A stretch of DNA of 64,000 bases from Tolypeutes matacus (taxonomy: Eukaryota > Chordata > Mammalia > Cingulata > Chlamyphoridae). The stretch lies in contig JAKSZT010054335.1 of the NCBI GenBank assembly GCA_026826555.1, forward strand, positions 1,014,117 to 1,078,116, read 5' to 3'. Below the pieces are notes generated by a model that was given only the letters and a program-made list of their open reading frames with translations, had not been told where the DNA came from and made no database searches. Of this stretch, positions 26,406 to 37,600 are shown piece by piece; the stretch's first letter is position 1, and each line of letters opens with the position of its first letter. The translations under genes were made by a program, and so were the position numbers.

Positions 26406-27434
26406 TGTGAAAAAGTTTTAGTAAGCACATTTTGCAGCTATCAACAGCCAGCTGACTCAGGAGAACTTGGGCAACTAGGGGAGAAAGAAAGAGAGGGCAT
26501 AAGTCTGGAGGACTTTGAATATCAAGAACACTGCTACTGGCTCTAGAAAAGTCAACCAGTGAGTGGCCACTGACATCAACAGGACATCCTTAGGCTTCTC
26601 CCTCTTACCTCTCACAGATAGCATGGATGGATTTCTGTGAGCCAGATTAGAATAATCCGAGATTCAGTTAAATCAGCAGTCCTTTCCTTAATTCTTTAGA
26701 AAACCAGCTACCACCTGCTACTCCTGCATTCCCGTTATCCCATGGTTCCCCACTCCAGATCTTGCTGACTTGGAAAAAAAGTCATGGACATGGAAAAAAA
26801 GACAAGCTTTACCCAGCATGGGGGAGGGCAACTTTTAAAAACCGCTAAGAGCTGAGCACCTCTGCTCAATTTCCTGCTCCTCTGACAAACTTCTCATCTC
26901 TGATTTTCACTGTGTGCAGAACAGAATTTCTTTCAAGAACAAGCCATTATCATAATCACTCCTAAATGGGAGAAAGGTAAAGTGCAAGTGAAATCCTGTG
27001 CTCTATTCATGAACTGTGGAAAATATGTCCTACCTCTCTATACTATAGGTACACCCCTAACACTCTGCCCTAATTCTTCATTCAAAACTAAGTAAATGAA
27101 TAATTATTCCTTGGTTTCATTCATCCATCCATTCATTTAGTCATCATACTGTACATACTGAGCCATCCTGTATATGCAAGGAACTGTGCTGGGCCTGGGA
27201 GGTTAACTCTTTGACCTTGGGCCTTTCATTTTTCTCCTTGGTCACTACTCTTAACACACCCGTTTCTTGATATTTCTCAAAAATACCAATTTTGTGCCTG
27301 TGTCAGGGCTCTTATGACTCTGCATAGAATTATTCTTCAAGATATCCTCATGGATCATTCCCTCATTTCATTCAGATTTCTACTGAGAGAGGCTGGCTTT
27401 GGTCCCCTAGCAAAAACAAGATTCTTAGTCTCCT

Positions 27435-27625
27435 TATCGTGCTTTATTTTTCTTCATAGCACTGTCATCACCTGGCATTTTACATCTATTTATCTACTGT
27501 CTGCTGCGCTATGCTCATTAGAACATAAGCTCACACTCACAGGGGCTTTAGCTATTCTGCTCAGCGATGCAGCCCTAGCACACAGAGCAGTGCTTGGTGC
27601 ATAGAAGGTGCTGACATATCTGCTG
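27435..27625 (+). repeat. L2 3' end
   Basis: 'agaacataagctcacactca caggggcttt' and 'gcagtgcttggtgcatagaa ggtgctga' are diagnostic of the L2 terminus. Confidence 0.75.
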
Positions 27626-29954
27626 AGTTTACTGCTCAATGAACTAAAATGGGAAGTCATTCAGAGCAGAAGAATGACACAATCAGAGCTGAGCCTTAGG
27701 CAAACAAAGCTGTCAGCAGCACAAGGATCACTCCCCAAAGAGTCTGTAAGAATTCTCAACACATTACTGAAGTTAAAGAATCCTGGGTTAGAGAAAAGGC
27801 GATGAGGATAGTGTTTACCAAGCATCTATTATGTAGACACCTCATAAACAATTCAGTTACAGCTCTTGCTCTCATGGAGTTACAATTCTGTAAATAATCA
27901 TGTAAATAATCACTCTTGTGATAAGTGCCACAAAGAACAGGTAAAAGAGGACAAACCAAAGTTCTGTGACTAGAGTTTCAATCCTGTATGACTAGATGAC
28001 TGGGATGCCATCCTTACCCAAAGGGAACAAAAGAAGAAATAAGAGATGGTTTAGAGGGAAAGAAGATTAATTTTAGACATAAAGAGTAAGAGGACCAACA
28101 GGACAAATGGAAATGCAGGTCTAGTATCTGGAAGCATAGAATTATAGATTTGAAAGCCATTTGGAGAACATGCCACCAGACCTTTACTTGGAAGACATGT
28201 TGGCACAGCATGTTTTGCTGGCCCTTGGGATACCTCTGTCAAGTTTACCCAACATTTAGATTTTTACAAATCAGCACTAGAAAAATAAGCTCACAACCTG
28301 TGTGCATCACTTAAATATGTCCCTCCTAGAAGTCGATTCCTTGTAATTGACCATTTGAAGTGTAGTCACGGGCTGAGCTAATAAATTCTGGCTGTTAAAA
28401 GCTGAGGCGGCATACTACAAAAACTAAAGAATAGGAAAGATCACTCCTCAGCATCAAATGTTTCGGTATAGAGAAAATTCTGTTTTCAGAGTCTCAGAGT
28501 ACCACCAGCAAACCTTGCCTGTCTACCTCATAGTAAGTCTTCTTGAACTTCTCTACTGAGTTTATTTTTTGAAAAGCATGTTGGTATTCTGATCAGAATT
28601 CAGTGCAGTCTGACCAGACATATGACTGTTTGGGGCCATATTTGAACTACCGATTCTCTCCTTTGCCTGCCCAAAGGCCAAAATCTGACCCTTACTGAAC
28701 ACAGATGGTCAGGTCCACTGGAACACAGGAGCCATCACTGAGACAGAAAGGGAGCACGATGTCTTTAGTTAGTGACTTGGAAGCATTCTGTTTCAAGCTC
28801 CCACAGAGCTAGGAGACTTTAAAGATGAGATGCAAAATTTAACAGTAACTTCTTCTATGTCAGTTATTTAGTCACCAACCAATACAGTCCCATGATCACC
28901 TGCAGTAAGCTGGAAAAAGAAGGCTCTTCACTTGTGGTTCTTCTGTACTCTTTAACAAGAGATGTTTCCAATTCCTAGATACTGTTTTGAAACTACAGAA
29001 GTATATGCTCTAGCATACTTTTAAAGCCTTAAACTTTACAAGGGCCAAATCAGTATATAACAGGAGTCCTCAATAGGGATACTGTAGTGATGTGCTCAGC
29101 TCTTTGGGTGGAAAAGGTCTTCTGAAGCTTACCACGGGAAAGCTGGCTGGTTCCAAGCCAAAGAGGCAGCGGGAGTGCCAACACTCAACAAATTAAGTCA
29201 GACGGTAGATGCCATGGCTATAATTTAGGAGGGGCTAGGAACACACCTCTAAAAAAACAATGTGATCTCATTTTCCATCAACCAGCCTACAAGCCAAACC
29301 AGGTACGGCCAAAGGGCAAACAATGGAGTCTTATGTACAAAATTACAGCCAGGCTGCACAAGCCTCAGGGAGAGCCACCGTGAATGTTGCTCGGCTGGTC
29401 CCCAATTTTCCAGGTTGTATCTCCACCTCTCTTTCTCCACCCACATGGCAGGCAGCACCAAGCTCTCTATTCATCTAATCGGTGTCCAAATTTAACATCT
29501 TTCCTACACTGTAACTTGAACGAGAAAGAGATCACAATGGACTTTTTAATGAATATGAATTCTTATCCCAAGCATTCTATTCCTCAAGGAGCCTATCCTT
29601 CTTCTCAGCTCTAACTGTTCAATAGAGAAATAAGGCTGAAAATAAACACAATACCTGAAAAAAGTCAGGGGAAAACCCTGAGAATGAGCAATATTCATAA
29701 GCTCAGGTGTTCCAATACAGTGTAGTTTCAAAATCAAAAAGTCAAGAATTCATGACCACAAGACTAGCAGAAAAGGCTTGCATCTTTCTTCTCTCTTAAA
29801 ACAGGACGGTGGAGTTGATCTGAACACACAGACCTCACTGTCCTCTGTGCTCAAAGATGACACTAATGATGGTGTCCCCTATTCTGCTTTGTACATCGAC
29901 AAGGCAGGTGAGTAATCTGACACAGGACATAAATGCATCTGTTCTACCAATAAA

Positions 29955-30065
29955 CAGCTGGGTTGGCTTCCACATAATAGAGCTTAGTGCCTTGGGCAAA
30001 TCCCTTAATATCTCTAAGCCTCAGGGATTTTCTTTTCATCTGAAAATGAATGGCTTTGACAGAGG
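29955..30065 (+). repeat. MIR fragment
   Basis: 'gccttgggcaaatcccttaa tatctctaagcctcag' followed by 'catctgaaaatgaatgg' is MIR core. Confidence 0.7.
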
Positions 30066-31454
30066 ATCTCCACAGCTCCTTTTAATATGATGATGCTAGC
30101 TCTATAATTATACCTGTGTAACTCACTATACTATGCATAACATAAAAATGGCATGTATCAGCAAGTCCTTACTTCATTTCCTGATATCCTTCTCCACCTA
30201 TTCTTTCATCACAAATTCAGTGATGACAACAAACTGGGCAAGATTCCAGACTCAAATGTGTAGCATTTGAAGCCAGTTTCCTGAAAACTGTGTACCTGGA
30301 TTTAGAGGGTCCAAAAGGAAATATTCTAACATCGGGCCTTTCACCTATGGAAGAGACATTTCCTTCTGGAAGTGAAATTCTCAGATTCAGGTTCAAAACC
30401 TCAGTAGGGACCTTGGGAAAATGCTGAGAAGACTAGAGCTAACAGTTCTTTCTGGAACCATTTACCAGTGGCTGCAACACAAAATGTGTGTGAGTGTGTG
30501 TGTGTGCAGAGGGTTTCTGTCTCATTTCTATGCTTAAATGTCAGCTAGTATGCAGATGTGGTGATCCCATTCTGTTCTCATAAATACAGAAAACAGAAGG
30601 GAGTATGTGAGGTGAAGGGAGAATAGAAATATATTAATATGGTGGCTCCAGATGTCATGAGGAAGAAGTCATGGAGAACGCTCACTGAATCTGGGGAGTC
30701 TGCCCCGCACCCCCAAGGCTGGACCCAGATGATCTTGACAGGAAAAGAGCTGCCTGAGCCTTGGGCTCCTAGTAACCCAGAGGAAAGCAGAGGAAACCTA
30801 CCAATGGGAAGAGGGATGAGAGCCTCCATGAATGTACACCTCTCTACCCAGACCAAGCCTTATGCCACAGGTTGCCAAGAAGTCTTATACTACCATCTTC
30901 CTAACCTTTAAGATACAGTCATTTGCCAAGGAAAAGGACCACGGGTTTTTACTTACAGGAGAATAATATTTAGTTGGGTTCATAACCCAAGGTCCAAAGT
31001 GGGTTTCAAGGAAATTGCCCTCAAAACCGAATGCAAAATTCTGCACATATGTAAGTTTCTGGAGACAAGGTTTTTTAGCTTTCAGATTTTCAAAGAGTGT
31101 TTTTGTTTTGTTTTGTTTTTAATCCAATATATTATCCTTTTCTGTCATGTCTCTACTTAACTATCCAACAGACTCCCAAGGAATTTAATTTCAAATATTT
31201 TCAAAAAAGAAAATTATGCCTAGGTTCAAGCATTGCCAGTGAATTTTGAGAATGTGGCATACCAGCTAATATCTACTTTCTCACTCTCCCTAAAACTCAA
31301 GAAGATAGAAAGCTGACATGTTGTTAAGGATGAGTACAGTTGAACAGAAGTAGATTAATTCACATGGTGGCAGCTAAAATCTGTTCAATCACTGTCCATG
31401 CCAGAAGAGGCAGCAGGAGAGAATGATAGGACACCTGACCTGGAAAACGGAAAC

Positions 31455-31550
31455 TAGGGGTTTAGTCTCAACTCTGACTAATTTATTCTGTGACCCTGGA
31501 CAAATCCCTTCCTCTTCTACGTTGTGTCCTCATGTGTAAAATGTGGGCTA
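31455..31550 (+). repeat. MIR fragment
   Basis: 'ctgtgaccctggacaaatcc' and 'cctcatgtgtaaaatgtgg' match the MIR core. Confidence 0.7.
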
Positions 31551-31794
31551 CTGAAGTAGAGCAGTGGTTGGCAAACTCTTTTACAGAAATGAAACATTTT
31601 GTTCCAGTAAAATCTACCAAAAAACTTCATCATAAGCTAAAACAAATTCAAAATGGCAGGTTGAGCACATTTGTTTATCTCCACTCCCTCTGCAAATCCC
31701 ATTAACTTATTATTAATAAACCTCCCCTACTTACTGAAGATTTACTACATGAATGTTTTTAAGGATAGTAACTAATGGAATCCTCAAAAGATAG

Positions 31795-31925
31795 ATACTA
31801 ACATGATTCCCATTTTATAGATGAACAAACATTCACTGAGTGCTGAAAGAACTTGCCCAAGTTTCACAGCTAATCAGCATCAGAGCCAAGATTCAAATGG
31901 AGGCAGACTGGCTCCAGAGTGTGTG
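31795..31925 (-). repeat. MIR fragment, antisense
   Basis: 'cattttatagatgaacaaac', 'acttgcccaagtttcacagc' and 'gagccaagattcaaatggag' run in the antisense MIR order. Confidence 0.7.
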
Positions 31926-32496
31926 TTATACAGCCTTTCAGATCAACAATCAAGAAATAGCAAAGATACAGGCTCATGAGGGAAAAAAAAAGAAAAAGCA
32001 AAGGGAGATAGCAGATTAGAAATGTCAACAAATTTTTAGAAGATGAAAAGCAGACAAAGTAGTAACTGACTTAGATGAGTACTGCAGAAGGGAAGCCAAT
32101 TCCCACTGCAGAACCCCCTCTAAAACACAACCATTGGAGGCACTAGTTTTCTCTGAAGGTGTGAACATTAGAAGGCAATGAAAACAGGCAGTACAGGTCC
32201 CCTCCCCCAGGCCAGCAACTTCTCCTTTAACACCCTGGCAGAACACTGAGGTAGACAGGATGAATGGGAACTCTGGACTTCGGTAAATAATGGCACTGTT
32301 GAAGACAAGAAGTGACATGATTCTATGGGGGATTAAGTGAAAGTTTGTATACTGAAGTGAAAGGCCCCAGTCTGCTACCACCACAAGGCTCCAAGAATGG
32401 TAAGAGCCAGGCTTATACCACCTAGGGAGAAGCCTGGAGAAAGATCTATGGATTCTGACCATCTTCCAGTGAAAAGGACAGGTTCAGCACCCTAAG

Positions 32497-32680
32497 CGGT
32501 GGCTTTCAGAATGTGGTCCTCGGATCAGGAGTAGCATCCTTGGGGAATCTGTCAGAGATGTAAATTCTAGGGCCCACGCCAGACCTACTGAACCAGAAAT
32601 TCCCAGGTGGGACCTAAGAACAAGTGCTTTAACAAGGCCACTAGGTGATTCTGATGCTTGATATAGTTTGAGAACCACTG
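32497..32680 (+). mobile_element. MER5A (hAT-type DNA transposon remnant)
   Basis: The 184-bp unit starts with cggtggctttcagaatgtgg and ends in gtttgagaaccactg, the two inverted ends. In between are 'gcccacgccagacctactga' and 'ctaggtgattctgatgc'. Length equals the usual MER5A length. Confidence 0.85.
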
Positions 32681-32889
32681 CCAACTAATCAACAAGCCCA
32701 TCATACACCAAAAAGATTCCAACCAGCTTTTTAATGCCTTTCTATTTATTTGGAAGACAGTCTGGAATCACTAGAAATCCCCTCGGTTCCCCTCTCCCAC
32801 TTGAGAAGATCCTTTCCCTTCTCAGTCCACTTCACTCCTTTCCTTCAGGACTGGTTTAGAGCAGTGGAAAACTTATGCCAAGTATTAAG

Positions 32890-33070
32890 CAAAGGATACC
32901 AAAACTTTTCCCATTTAATCTTCACACCAATAGTGAGAATCAGGAATCATCCCTATTTTCACGTTTGGAAAATGGAGACTTAGAGAGGTTAAGTAACCTG
33001 CCCAAGCTACAACTAGGCTTTTAATCCAAATCCTTCCGTCAGTAAAGCCATATTCTTAACCACCATACTC
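32890..33070 (-). repeat. MIR fragment, antisense
   Basis: 'catttaatcttcacaccaat', 'gagaggttaagtaacctgcc' and 'aaccaccatactct' follow antisense MIR. Confidence 0.75.
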
Positions 33071-34060
33071 TATCAGCTCCAGAGGTCTGACTCAAATATG
33101 TGAAAGAAGAAAAGTTTCCTTAACCCTGTAAAAAATAAGAGCAAAAAGATGTTTGCATAATTCTCTTTTTTCTTTTCTTTTCCCTTCATGAGCACGGTTC
33201 TTTATTATTATTATCATTATTATTTTAAACTGGGGTCCTCCACAGATGCTGAGAGCCTTCCTGCCAAAGGGCAACAGGGAGCATCACCTGCAGCAGCACC
33301 GCCTCGCCTGGAAGGCTCCACATGGCTCACCAGCTTGGCCCAGCGGGAACAAATGCCAAGCACAGGAGGGAGGCTGGCTCTTGAGACCGGAATGATGGCG
33401 GGGGAACAGGCAGTTAAGAGACCCCTTCCCTACTGATGCCAGCATCTGTCTCCCCACCACAAAGCCCATCAGCCTAGTCTCCAGGACCTTTGTGGTGGTG
33501 GTGTGTGTGTGGGGGGGAAGCAGCTGTCCACCTCAAAAGATTTCCAGACCCAGCTTTTAAAACTCTTTAGGGACACAGTAGTGATCTAACAATCGGGGTA
33601 GGCAATGGCTGCTAAGAAGCCTGTGCCTCTACCACAGCACAGCCAACTTGGATGGCCAAAAAGAAATGTTTACAGTGACAAGAGAAGATGCTTCTGTGAT
33701 GCCCATCAGAATGTACAGAATGCCCACCGCCCCTTCCTCCACAGAGGGGCTGCAAGTCCATTTTCTCTTGTCCGTGTGACGGAGAGGGAGGCGGGCACCC
33801 CACGTCTCCCATTCCGAGGGCCTCGGATGCTCTCCACCGCACCTTTACATCCAAAGGCTGACGGGTTGTCTATCACCCTCTGCCTAGCCAGCCCCACCCC
33901 TGCTCCTCGCTCCGCTCGGCACCGCTCTCCCCCGATCTTGGTCCCTCTCCAGCTTCCTCCCCCCGCCCCTCACCCGACCCGACCTCTCTCTCCCCTCGCC
34001 CCTCTCTTCTCCCCACTGCACCGTTCTCCTCTCAGCCCTGCGCCGCCCAGCCCGCGGCAC

Positions 34061-34189
34061 CTTGAGCGTCACGTCGCACAGCTTGCCCTGCCGCCGGATC
34101 TCCTCCATGACGCCGTAGCCGCGACTAGGCAACTCGGACACCGAGAAGTGCACCAGATCCTCCAGCTCTTCCGCGCCGTCCTCCACCAT
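34061..34189 (-). CDS. KLHL18: KLHL18 coding exon 1 (N-terminus of Kelch-like protein 18)
   Basis: This exon encodes the first 43 residues, starting [10 protein letters not shown] and ending CDVTLK, which match the KLHL18 N-terminus as I know it. It is read on the minus strand from the ATG at 34189-34187 to an AAG codon at 34063-34061, followed directly by a GT donor (gtgccg), so the intron is phase 0. The open frame continues past the donor into GC-rich sequence that is not part of the protein. KLHL18 is a BTB-BACK-Kelch substrate adaptor for CUL3 ubiquitin ligases; work on it has implicated Aurora A in mitosis. This exon supplies only the leader and the first strand of the BTB domain; BACK and Kelch repeats are encoded outside the window. 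The 5' UTR extends rightwards into the shared CpG-rich promoter with KIF9. Confidence 0.95.
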
Positions 34190-34556
34190 CTTCCCCGGCC
34201 GCCGCGACTGCGCAGGCCTGGCCGGCTGGCTCGAAACTAAGCAGGGCGGGGCGAGGCCGCGCGCCGGTGGCAGCTCTGAGCACGGGGCCGGGCGGAACGG
34301 GCCTGGGCGGCCGCCGTAGCCGCAAACGCCTCTGCGCCGGAAGCTCCGCCGCTCGGCTTCCTGGTTTATACGCAGCCTTCGTTCTCCCGCTCCTGCGACC
34401 CGGGCTTCGCGCCTGCAGCTGCCACAGACTTCCTGAACCAATCGGTGCCATCTCCCGTCCTCCCGATTCTGTCCTGTCCTCACTCGCGTCCTCGGCCGAG
34501 GACTGCGGACTTCATTTCCGCCACCACCCGGACACTTCCGGAATCCTCGGCCGCCC

Positions 34557-34570
34557 GTTGCCATGGCGAC
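34557..34570 (+). promoter_or_regulatory. Candidate RFX X-box (GTTGCC-AT-GGCGAC)
   Basis: The 14 bases form an imperfect inverted repeat fitting the ciliary X-box consensus RYYNYY-N(1-3)-RRNRAC with a two-base spacer. It lies 108 bp upstream of the proposed KIF9 exon 1 donor, inside the bidirectional promoter. KIF9 is a kinesin of motile cilia and flagella, a class commonly controlled by RFX factors with FOXJ1, so the site makes functional sense. The match is seen in the sequence; binding is inferred. Confidence 0.55.
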
Positions 34571-34678
34571 TGTGTACACAGCCCGGCAGCCGCGCTTTTG
34601 GCGTGCAAGTAGCTTGCTTGGCTTCGGCCGCTGCAGTTGCAGCTGTAGCTCTCCAGGAGGGCCGCTGCCTCGCGAGCG
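34571..34678 (+). other. KIF9: Probable KIF9 non-coding exon 1 (start uncertain)
   Basis: A strong donor (GCG|GTGAGC) follows base 34678 within the CpG-rich promoter and is oriented towards the KIF9 coding exons. The 5' limit given here is arbitrary, just after the X-box; the real start site is unknown. If joined directly to the acceptor before 39767, only five untranslated bases would separate the junction from the KIF9 ATG. Other donors or extra 5' UTR exons in the following 5 kb cannot be excluded. Confidence 0.5.
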
Positions 34679-37600
34679 GTGAGCAGGGGCCGCGTGCCGC
34701 CGGGGTGGGAGAGAAGGGACAGCAGAGGGGGGCGTGCGCCCGGGCGCCGGGCCCGAGAGCTGTACCATCCTAGAGTCCCCGGGCTTGGTTCGATCGTCTG
34801 AAACCCCGGAGGAGGTGGGCGCGACGTCGCAGAACCCTCTTCAGCCTGGCGGCGGCTTGGGGTCTTCGGAGCTATCATTCACTGGCTCCACGAGAGTCCT
34901 ACGCCGTGCTAGAGACCCAACGGGCAGGAGACGAAGGGCCAGAGGTCATCTGGACTCTACCGCACTCGTCGGTTTAGAACTGTGGGGGGTTTCTGGGTCT
35001 CCAGTACGACCCCTTCGCTTTACAGGAAAACGCTCCAGAGAGAGACAGGAATGGTCGAATGGTCCAAAGGCCTGCAGCCGCTCGGCTCCACACAGGGGTC
35101 TGGCAAGTTGGGTGACAGAGATTTGAGAAAGGCTGGTTCTGTCTGGATCCGAGCCTGTGTTTAGCCTAAGGCAGGATGCGGTTGGGCCCTGGTTCAGGGT
35201 TCAGATGCTGCTGTAGCCGCTCCGCAGTGGCTCTGAGGGTTCTCACTGAGAGGCCCTGGTCTGGCCAGGAGATTTTGGTGGAGCACAGGAAGATAGGAAC
35301 TCACCTGGTGATAATCGCCCCACCAGATGCTCCCACTCCTATTGTTGAGCCTTCAGGAGTGCTGGCTGGCAATTCTATTCATTCCCACTCCTAAAACAAA
35401 GGAGGAAACGGGGCCCCTCAGAGAGGAGCTCAGAATTCTCCTGGTAGCCACTCAGAGACTCACTTTGCTGCACCAGAAACCTCAAGGTTGTATGTACACT
35501 AGAGAGGGATGTTCCCCACAATGTCCTGAGGGAGAAGGATACTGCTAAAAGGGAGGGTGTGGTGAAGGGCTGAAGGTTTCTTGAAAGTAGGAGCTGGAAA
35601 CCAAGTGTCACTCTGGAAGGGCTGTGGGCCCAGAGAAGTGGTCTGGGAAGGGAGTGACCTTCTGTGTCTCTTGGGATGGTCTGGATGTAAGAATGGATCA
35701 CTCTCTAGGTAGTGACCGGAGATGGACCCACCTCTGGAGATTCAGCCACCCTCTGACTTCCAGCTATGACCATCACCACCAACCACCATTTCCTGAGTAC
35801 CTGCTGTGTGCTGGGCACTGTTCTGGCCATTGTGGGGGGATTCAAAAGAGACAAAAGGCACATTCCTTGATCTCAAGCTACTTGTAATTTAATTTGGGAG
35901 CTGAAAACCCATTCAAATGAAGCGGCGTAAGAATGGTAACAAGCAATATTTCAGTAAGTGCAAGATGGCATGAGGTCCCCAAATGTTAGGCTGTTAAGGG
36001 GTTACTTAGTAGCTGACTGGCAGGCTGAGTATGGTTAATAGTGAGTGCTTGCTGCAGGTAGGTCTGGCTCTTGGCATGCTCAGAGCCAGGGTGTGCCTTG
36101 GGAAGCACAGATGGGGGTGACTGCATGTGCATGTGCATGTTGGCGGAAGAGGGCAGAGAAGGGAGCAGGTTTTGCGTGGAAGGGGTGATGCCTGGGACTG
36201 GCCTGTGCTGCTCTAGTGCTGTTGGTAGATGGGGGCTGCTGGCAGGGAGGCCTGGGCACCTGCTCCCAGAGCTGCACTGCTTCTCCATGGTTCCTGTCAG
36301 AGAGTGCCCTGGGCACATCTGAACTCGCTTGGGCAGGAGGATGGGCCCTTGGGACTGATATGGGAAATGGTTTCCAGAGCTTTAGAGATTGAAGGTAAGT
36401 GTTTCCTTGAGCAAAACACCTCCTTCCACTCCCAACTTCCTAATAGATCAAAGTAAACTAAGTGAACTTGGAGATGAGATTTTCAGTTTGGGATTCTTTT
36501 TTTTTTTTTTTTTTAAACTTTATATCAACTTCAAAAAATAAAATAGACAAAAGGCAGCTTGACAAATTATGGAAGCATTACTTTATTTATTTATTTTTTA
36601 AAAATAACTGCAGTCTTTAATGGCAGGAATACAATTATGAGATTAAGAAACCACAGGAGAGAGAGCAGATGACGTTCTGGAAGACAGTTAAGAGAGTATA
36701 AAAAGGGGGTAGAGTAGTCATGCGGCAATCGTAAAAATACACTAAATGTTATACGCATATTTGCACCATCAAGCACTACTTTTAAAAATCCTGATACAGG
36801 CACATTTATCTTATTTAATCCTAAAAACAAACTCAATTGTTTGTCCAATGTTCCGAAAGATGAATAAATGAGCACAAATAAATTAAATGACATGACCGAG
36901 GTCTCCTTGTTAATGAAGAAAATAGGGAAAAAAAAAAGCTTGATCATATTCACAGCTCATCAAACTAAATCCCATATTCCTTTTTTTCACCTTTAGCATT
37001 GATATAGTATTCTTTGCCTTTGCTACGAAAATATTACAATATTACTGTTAACTATCATCTATAAATTACATTAGTTGTATTTTTGAGGGATGCATTTTTT
37101 GAGATGTTTTCTAAAATTTTAAAGTGTGAATGACCCCCTAATGGCTAGGAAAAGACATCTGCGAAGTCATCACTTGTAGGAAGCGTGCACATACTCTGCA
37201 ATAGGAAAATATGTTAAGTATCATGCTTGCTTATTTGATTTGACATTTGAAGGACTTGTTACAGGACTTGTTACAGGGGTCAGAGTTTTAGTGTAAAGAC
37301 TGAAAGGGCAGAGCCTGTGTCTATTTAAATCACTTATACAGAGATACTTAATGTCTCTTGGTGACAGTTAATATAATTATAAGAGGAAATCAAGTGGTCA
37401 TGACAAATTGTGTCTGAAAATGTGGAAGGATATTAATATTTTAAAAATCTTGAACTGTCTTTATCATTGAACCTCTCAGATAATACATATAAGATGTTAG
37501 CATTTATTTTTAACATAATGTGCTTTGAAAAAAAAAAACCAATTAACTAATTAAAAAGAGAAATCCCTGTTATACATGTTTTTTTTTTTTTTTTTTTTTT

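Larger units (their letters stand above)
1..34060 (-). other. KLHL18: KLHL18 intron 1 (5' part; continues beyond the left edge)
   Basis: After the donor next to 34061 I found no minus-strand stretch encoding the rest of the BTB, BACK or Kelch domains, so the whole left half appears to be first intron. It is repeat-rich: L1, DAS-type SINEs, MIR, L2 and LTRs. In these stretches I see no gene or strong repeat: 4458-5860, 6400-7450, 7670-8880, 8950-9280, 9325-9840, 11595-12340, 18520-19200, 19885-21310, 21690-22550, 22980-23370, 23560-23955, 24685-25420, 26410-27430, 27630-29950, 30070-31455, 31930-32490 and 33075-33860. Confidence 0.8.
33870..34960. promoter_or_regulatory. CpG-rich bidirectional promoter of KLHL18 and KIF9
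   Basis: About 1.1 kb here is strikingly rich in G+C and CpG compared with the AT-rich flanks. It spans KLHL18 exon 1 on the minus strand and the proposed first exon of KIF9 on the plus strand. The KLHL18 start codon (34189) and the KIF9 exon 1 donor (34678) are less than 500 bp apart, facing away from each other, and no TATA box stands out. ETS-type cores occur at 34333-34339 (ccggaag region) and about 34544-34552 (acttccgga). This is the layout of a housekeeping or ciliary CpG-island bidirectional promoter; start sites cannot be fixed from sequence alone. Confidence 0.85.

Noticed and set aside
1..34060. Search for KLHL18 exon 2 and later exons on the minus strand
   Set aside because: No stretch encoding the remaining BTB, BACK or Kelch repeats was found by eye; a short exon could have been missed, but none is supportable.
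33605..34240. Plus-strand open frame of 211 codons overlapping the promoter
   Set aside because: Proline- and arginine-rich translation in GC-rich DNA, antisense to KLHL18 exon 1, with no recognisable domain.
33884..34768. Long minus-strand open frame of 294 codons around KLHL18 exon 1
   Set aside because: Only the 43 codons from 34189 to 34061 match KLHL18. The rest is open because the CpG-rich promoter has few stop codons.
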